Notes under the pieces: model-generated
The model's database searches: none
Told to the model about the DNA's origin: nothing
The model's input: the letters and a program-made list of their open reading frames with translations, nothing else
Translations under genes and position numbers: made by a program
Shown here: positions 59,249 through 64,000 of the stretch, in pieces
Position numbering within the stretch: position 1 is the first letter of the stretch
Layout: the number at the start of each line of letters is the position of its first letter
From: Chryseobacterium indologenes
GTDB taxonomy: Bacteria > Bacteroidota > Bacteroidia > Flavobacteriales > Weeksellaceae
Length of the DNA stretch: 64,000 nt
Direction of reading: 5' to 3'
NCBI GenBank assembly: GCA_002439165.1
Contig: DJTE01000002.1
Coordinates: 1-64,000 of the forward strand

Positions 59249-62200
59249 TTATTTACCTTCCGATTTTGTAGAATCTGTTTTTATTTCCGTTTTGGGTTCC
59301 GGGAGTTTTTTATCTTTTTTCTTCTTTTTAAATAAAGAATTAAAGCTTTTGCTCCACACAACACCCCCTCCATACGCTTGATTTGCAGAACCATTCGTAC
59401 TCACCATTCCGATGTTGGTAGGCTTGGAATACCCTCTCAGAATAAGGCTTCCGTCATTTTTCTTGGAAATATCGTATTCAATGGAGCCTTCACCGGAAAG
59501 GTAATTATTCTGCGTACCTTCAGTTTTATTTAAAGGAATTCCCAATCCGGTTTTAATGTTCACTCTCGGCGAAAGCGCAACACTTACTCCGGCATTGGCC
59601 CGGTCGCCGGTATTCGAGTTCTGATCTCCTTTTACATAGTTCAGGTCGATCTGGAATTCATTACTCATCGTATTAAGAACTGACCCCAGCTGTTTCAGAA
59701 GCATATTGTATCCGGAAGATTCCGCTACACCGGCTACGTCGAATCCTACTCCACCGGTATTCGATACATTAAAGGTACTCAGAAGCAGTACAGAACCGAA
59801 CTGAAGTACTTTTTCACCTTCCTGGCTCATCTTGGCTGCCAGTGTTTCCTTTACCTGGCTGGAAACGTCCAGAGCCGTTACATTCAGGTCTATTTTAGGG
59901 TTGATAAGACTTTGGGTAATATTGGCCTGAAGCAGGACACTGATCGGCTGTAATTTGCCCATGCTCAGATATTCTCCTGCATTGGAAACCATTCTCACAT
60001 AATTGGCTGTAATATCCAGCGCCGGTTTCATAGCGTCTCCGTCCCATCTGATGCTGCTGTTCTTTTCGATCTGGAAGGTTTTATTCAGGATAGCTTTGGA
60101 AACAAATGTTCCGTTATCTACTTTATAAGTACCGTTCATGGCTATATTTCCCTGTTTTCCCATCTGGAATCTGAGCTTATCCGCCGTACCTTTTACGGAA
60201 ATATTTCCAACATCATCTCCTACCAGTACATTCACGGTAGTTCCTTTATCTACATCCAGGCTGAAATCAATATTCATATTGGCCCCGGTTTTTTTCTTCT
60301 CTTCCAGGGTGATCAGTCCGTCTTTTCCTTCTTTCAGGAACCTCAGCATTTTAAATTCTTCAACATTTGAAGTCGAACTGGAATTAAAAGTAAAAGTACT
60401 TCCGTTAAGCGCCTTCATATTCGGCGTGGTAATACTTAATCCGGAAACAGGACCATCCACATACAGGTCTCCCTGTCCGTATACCCTTCCCCAGAACAGG
60501 TCAAAATCTTTCTGAGTGGTATTCAGCATCAGAAGGTTATCTGCCCTCATCAGCAGGTTGACTCCCATTGAAGAAAGCGTATCAAACTGTATCGTACCGG
60601 AAACGGTTCCCTTAGAATTGGATCTTCCGTCATGTACCTCAATATTATTAAGAATGGCCAGCCCTCTCGAAAGGCCGATCACCGTATCATCAAATGAATA
60701 ATCTACCCCGGTAAACAGAAGTTTCAATCCAAAACCTTTCAGTGCAATATCCCCGCTGTAATCCAGATCACTGAATTTTCCGCTGATTTTAAGATCTCCG
60801 GTAGCTTTCCCTCTGAGGTTTCCAAAAATAGTCTGTACAAACTGTTGCGTAAATGCAAGATCGAAATCACGCATTTCTGCCGTGAGATCAATAGTAGGCG
60901 ATGCCGTATTATTATTGACGGTACCCGTAAGATGCAGATTGTTATTTCCGATTACCCCGGCAGAAGCAACCTTTACATCAATATCATAAACATTCAGTGA
61001 AAACCCGTTTGTTGCCGAAATGGTAAGATCTCCCATATCATTTCCGTTCATCATAATATCATCAACGGTAAGGTCAACCAAAGGCTGCAGCGTATTCTTA
61101 TCCATTCTGATCTTCACACTTCCGTTGGCAAGCCCCTTAATATCCATAGGATTTCCTCCTGACTTCATTTCAAGAAGCTTTTCAACAGCAAAATCGTTGA
61201 TATCTGCATCTACATAAAAATCCTTTATCGATTTAAACTGTGCCTCCTTGATAAACAGTGCGCTTTTATCTGAGTAAATCCTCAGGTTCCGGATATCAAA
61301 ATCTTCCGTATTCCTTCTGTAAGTGATCGAATGATCCAGTTCCGGGCTCGTATCTATTGCCCAGGTTACATCATTGAACTTCACTTCCGTAGGTTCGAAT
61401 TTGAAAACATAATCCCCCGCCGCATTGGTAGACTGATCTACATTGATGGCATAGGCTTTAAGATTGTCATCCTTTTCATCTTCCGGACTTCCGTGCCTGA
61501 ATGTGGTTGCCAGATGAAGAGCCGTTCCGTTTTCATTTTTACCTTTCAGTTCAAAATTCTTAATGATATTTTTATTGTATTCCAGCCTGCTGATCCTCGC
61601 ATAAAGCTGTTCATCGAGATTAGCCGTATTGATCCTTACCATTACACTGTCTACCATGGCACTGTCTCTGGAAATATTGGTCCGGTCGTTGATCTTGTAT
61701 TCAGGATTGGCAGCAGCCAGTGCTTTATCGGCATCCGAAACCTCCTCCTTCTTCGTCATGATATACTTTAAAGAAGCCGCATCCAGATTCAGGATCAGGT
61801 TATTTGAATTTCCGTCATATTCGCCATTTACAACGGCACCCTGCGGCAGTTTCAGATCCGGAAGAAAGTAATTCACCACCCCCTGCTGAACATCAAAATT
61901 CATGGTAAAGCTCTGCCCTCTGTACAGTTTTCTTGGCGGAGGTCCTACCAGTATCTTTCCAATCCCGTTCTCAACCATTCCTGCAAGGTCTGCCAGGTTG
62001 TATTTTCCGGAAATCTTCCCGTTGGCAGCTCCCGGCGCATCTATTTCTATCACCCTTCCTCCCCCTTCAATGAACGTTTTGGCTTTAGCTTTAGGAATCA
62101 CATATTTTTGAGTAGCCGTGGCAAAATGAAGATCGCTGGCTTCTACATCCAGGGTAAGATCATTAATGGAAGACATCGCCATTTTACCATCCACCTTTCC

Positions 62201-64000
62201 GCTTACAATCTGGTTTCCGGGTTTATTGGTAAAGTAATTCATGTTCAGATAGCTCACATCGGCATTTACATTCATTGCTACCCTTGATGTACTGAAATCA
62301 ATAAGCCCTTTGACCGTTGCTTTAGCCTGTTCATCATTTACCGTAATAAGTCCGTTATATTTTTTATGGTCTAAAAGCCCGTCCAGATAAAGGTTGTTGA
62401 TTTCCTTATTCATGATCTCAATACTCGAGATCTGGGATTTAGTAGTGATACGCATGGTGTTGACATCGAAACTCTGCCCGTTAATATCAAATTTACCGGA
62501 AATAAGACCTACCGTTTTATTTTTCGTGATTACCGAAGTATTCAGATCTTTTACTTCAACATATCCGGAATATTTAGGCATTGCCGTACTGTAATCGGTT
62601 AGTGAAAGTTTTGAAATTTTGGCCTGTCCGATTCCTGTCATCAGGTTTCCCGAAGGTACATACACCTGTTGTGGATTTACTTTTGCCGCACCATTGAATT
62701 TCAGTTTGCCAAAGTCATCGGCAAAATTCTTCATTTTCTTTGCAATGAATGAAGGCATCATTGCTTTGAGGTCCTTATAGGTAAAGTCTGCGGAAAGATC
62801 ATTGGTCTCTATCAGGAAGTTTCCTTTCAGCAGCCTGTCTACTTTCATAGTACTCGTTGCAATATTCACATCAGGATTTCTGATCAGGAAGTTTTCAAGG
62901 TGAAATTTATTGAGAGGGCCTGTCATTTTTCCGGCCAGATTAAACGGTTTAAAGTTATCCCAGTTGGTCACAAAATAACTGATATCATACCCACTGAGCT
63001 GGCTTCCCTGATTAATTTCCATATCCCAACGTACACGGTCTGCAAAATCGGCCCAAGAACCGTCATTAAGGTTGAATTTGATATTTCCCTGCAGCAGGCT
63101 GTGATCTGTATTTAAAGTAAGATCTTTTAATGACAGAAATTGTCGCGTTAAAGAAAGTTCGGTTGAAAAGGTATCAACAAAATGAGACTTGCCCCATCTG
63201 GAAGTAACGAAGGACATATTATTGATGAGTGCCGATATATTGGGTCCGTTAACTTTTACATTGGGAGCTTTAAGGTTGAATTTTGTGGCGGTAAGCCATT
63301 TTCCCGGCTCTCCGGGTGAGTTTTCATTAACGATAGATACTTTGGAATCAATGATCTGTACCCGGGAATTCAGCTGAAAAGGAGGCTTTTTAGGATCTCT
63401 TTTTTTTCCGTTATCAAATAATTCCGTAAACCGGATAAAATTCGAAATACTGTCTCCTTTATAGGTAATTACTTTTACATCTGCATTTACAAGGGTAAGA
63501 GAATTAAAACTCAGGGAATTGCTGTTTCCTGAAATGGCATTATACGCAAGCGACATCCAGTCTGAATTGGCACGGAACTCTTTGGCTGTAATAAACTCCA
63601 GACCTTTGTAGTCCTTAACTTTCAGTCCTTTTATCGTTACATTTCCAAAATAATTTACGTCTACACTTTCCGTAGACATATCGGCTTTAAAATCTTTATT
63701 TACAATCTGAAGAGCCTGATTTGCCGCCCACTGTTTGGTGGCAGGAAGATTGATGACCACAAGAACACCGCCTACAAGAACAATTCCCAGCCAGAAAAGG
63801 ATGAGAAGAAGCCTGGCCCACCAGGAATAGCTGGTGACATCTTTCATTGCCTGCTTCCCAAATTCCTCAGCTGTTTCAATAGGATGATTGATCGCATCTG
63901 ATGCCAGTTCAGACGCTCCTTTAACTGTTTCTTTCACAGCACCTTCTACATTCTCAACAGTCTTCTGTACCTGATCACTTATGTTTTCAGCTACTGATTT
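59249..64000 (-). CDS. TamB-like translocation and assembly protein (partial at window end)
   Basis: At least 1583 codons on the minus strand, running off the window end: the frame is still open to 64000, reading ENVEGAVKETVKGASELASDA at the edge, so any start shown at 63937 (GTG) is internal. A membrane segment (WWARLLLILFWLGIVLVGGVLVVINL) is the inner-membrane anchor, then a long beta-helical AsmA-like region of repeated strands, and the TamB C-terminal domain at the C-terminus (GFGLKLLFTGVDYSFDDT, VKGTADKLRFQMGKQGNIAM, and RVNIKTGLGIPLNK). It spans the periplasm to move phospholipids or help outer-membrane protein insertion. BamA/TamA partner not in view. Confidence 0.92.
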   Translation of the reverse strand, partial: KSVAENISDQVQKTVENVEGAVKETVKGASELASDAINHPIETAEEFGKQAMKDVTSYSWWARLLLILFWLGIVLVGGVLVVINLPATKQWAANQALQIVNKDFKADMSTESVDVNYFGNVTIKGLKVKDYKGLEFITAKEFRANSDWMSLAYNAISGNSNSLSFNSLTLVNADVKVITYKGDSISNFIRFTELFDNGKKRDPKKPPFQLNSRVQIIDSKVSIVNENSPGEPGKWLTATKFNLKAPNVKVNGPNISALINNMSFVTSRWGKSHFVDTFSTELSLTRQFLSLKDLTLNTDHSLLQGNIKFNLNDGSWADFADRVRWDMEINQGSQLSGYDISYFVTNWDNFKPFNLAGKMTGPLNKFHLENFLIRNPDVNIATSTMKVDRLLKGNFLIETNDLSADFTYKDLKAMMPSFIAKKMKNFADDFGKLKFNGAAKVNPQQVYVPSGNLMTGIGQAKISKLSLTDYSTAMPKYSGYVEVKDLNTSVITKNKTVGLISGKFDINGQSFDVNTMRITTKSQISSIEIMNKEINNLYLDGLLDHKKYNGLITVNDEQAKATVKGLIDFSTSRVAMNVNADVSYLNMNYFTNKPGNQIVSGKVDGKMAMSSINDLTLDVEASDLHFATATQKYVIPKAKAKTFIEGGGRVIEIDAPGAANGKISGKYNLADLAGMVENGIGKILVGPPPRKLYRGQSFTMNFDVQQGVVNYFLPDLKLPQGAVVNGEYDGNSNNLILNLDAASLKYIMTKKEEVSDADKALAAANPEYKINDRTNISRDSAMVDSVMVRINTANLDEQLYARISRLEYNKNIIKNFELKGKNENGTALHLATTFRHGSPEDEKDDNLKAYAINVDQSTNAAGDYVFKFEPTEVKFNDVTWAIDTSPELDHSITYRRNTEDFDIRNLRIYSDKSALFIKEAQFKSIKDFYVDADINDFAVEKLLEMKSGGNPMDIKGLANGSVKIRMDKNTLQPLVDLTVDDIMMNGNDMGDLTISATNGFSLNVYDIDVKVASAGVIGNNNLHLTGTVNNNTASPTIDLTAEMRDFDLAFTQQFVQTIFGNLRGKATGDLKISGKFSDLDYSGDIALKGFGLKLLFTGVDYSFDDTVIGLSRGLAILNNIEVHDGRSNSKGTVSGTIQFDTLSSMGVNLLMRADNLLMLNTTQKDFDLFWGRVYGQGDLYVDGPVSGLSITTPNMKALNGSTFTFNSSSTSNVEEFKMLRFLKEGKDGLITLEEKKKTGANMNIDFSLDVDKGTTVNVLVGDDVGNISVKGTADKLRFQMGKQGNIAMNGTYKVDNGTFVSKAILNKTFQIEKNSSIRWDGDAMKPALDITANYVRMVSNAGEYLSMGKLQPISVLLQANITQSLINPKIDLNVTALDVSSQVKETLAAKMSQEGEKVLQFGSVLLLSTFNVSNTGGVGFDVAGVAESSGYNMLLKQLGSVLNTMSNEFQIDLNYVKGDQNSNTGDRANAGVSVALSPRVNIKTGLGIPLNKTEGTQNNYLSGEGSIEYDISKKNDGSLILRGYSKPTNIGMVSTNGSANQAYGGGVVWSKSFNSLFKKKKKDKKLPEPKTEIKTDSTKSEGK

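Noticed and set aside
63935..63937. GTG start for the TamB-like gene
   Set aside because: The frame is open beyond it to the window edge without a stop, and the sequence continues in the same helical style, so the true start is outside.

Overview
The window reads as chromosomal DNA of a Bacteroidota flavobacterium of the family Weeksellaceae, most likely Chryseobacterium or a close relative. The basis is: promoters of the Bacteroidota type (-33 TTG, -7 TAnnTTTG) and no strong Shine-Dalgarno sites; a secreted metalloprotease with a type IX secretion (Por) sorting tail; GLPGLI, DUF3108 and YceI secreted proteins; a PNGase F-like enzyme; and a grasp-with-spasm RiPP locus. No tRNA, rRNA, CRISPR array, transposase or phage gene was seen.

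Layout. 0-0.6 kb: two copies of a dispersed repeat. 0.5-3.6 kb: a promoter, a TPP riboswitch and the thiamin salvage operon thiM-thiE-thiD-tenA. 3.7-10.2 kb (minus strand): a TonB-dependent receptor, a UvrD/PcrA helicase and a secreted thrombospondin type-3 repeat protein. 10.3-14.2 kb: an M16 protease pair (one active, one without the zinc motif) and secG. 14.2-15.7 kb (minus): a family 2 glycosyltransferase and recR. 15.9-19.9 kb: a LURP-one-like protein, a lipoprotein, the M20 dipeptidase pepD, a LOG-family protein and a small secreted protein. 19.9-24.4 kb: a ferredoxin, a ferredoxin-NADP reductase, a DUF3108 protein, pheS and a YceI lipoprotein. 24.4-25.4 kb: a lone ABC ATPase. 25.4-26.6 kb: no protein gene, but a possible 6S-like RNA and a 2.4-copy tandem array of the same repeat family as at the window start, in the opposite orientation.

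26.6-36.4 kb: YjdM, an RsmB/RsmF-like rRNA methyltransferase, a small gene broken by a stop codon in its signal peptide, a GLPGLI/PNGase F-like fusion, asnB, a secreted protein, a DHA2 drug exporter and a pirin. 36.6-39.9 kb: a tightly packed seven-gene operon (COG2388 acetyltransferase, pirin, FMN reductase, TMEM175 channel, YjdI 4Fe-4S protein, OsmC, second COG2388 acetyltransferase) that looks like redox or electrophile defence. 40.0-46.9 kb: a sodium:solute symporter, a metzincin protease exported by type IX secretion, a small secreted protein and a transketolase split into two subunits.

46.9-51.4 kb (minus): an eight-gene run of small membrane, lipoprotein and immunity-like proteins (DUF4870, DUF3829, DUF4303, DMP19-like), including a 58-residue membrane protein and three proteins with two membrane segments followed by a soluble domain. 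51.6-58.2 kb: a TPR/HTH membrane regulator followed by a grasp-with-spasm RiPP locus, made of a GG-leader precursor with its own terminator, two tandem DUF6624-like lipoproteins, an ATP-grasp ligase, a small coupled ORF and a SPASM protein with no radical-SAM cysteine motif. 58.2-64 kb (minus): a small membrane protein, an Lrp/AsnC regulator and a TamB-like protein that runs off the window end. The RiPP locus and the eight-gene membrane/immunity-like operon are the regions most likely to hold undescribed biology.
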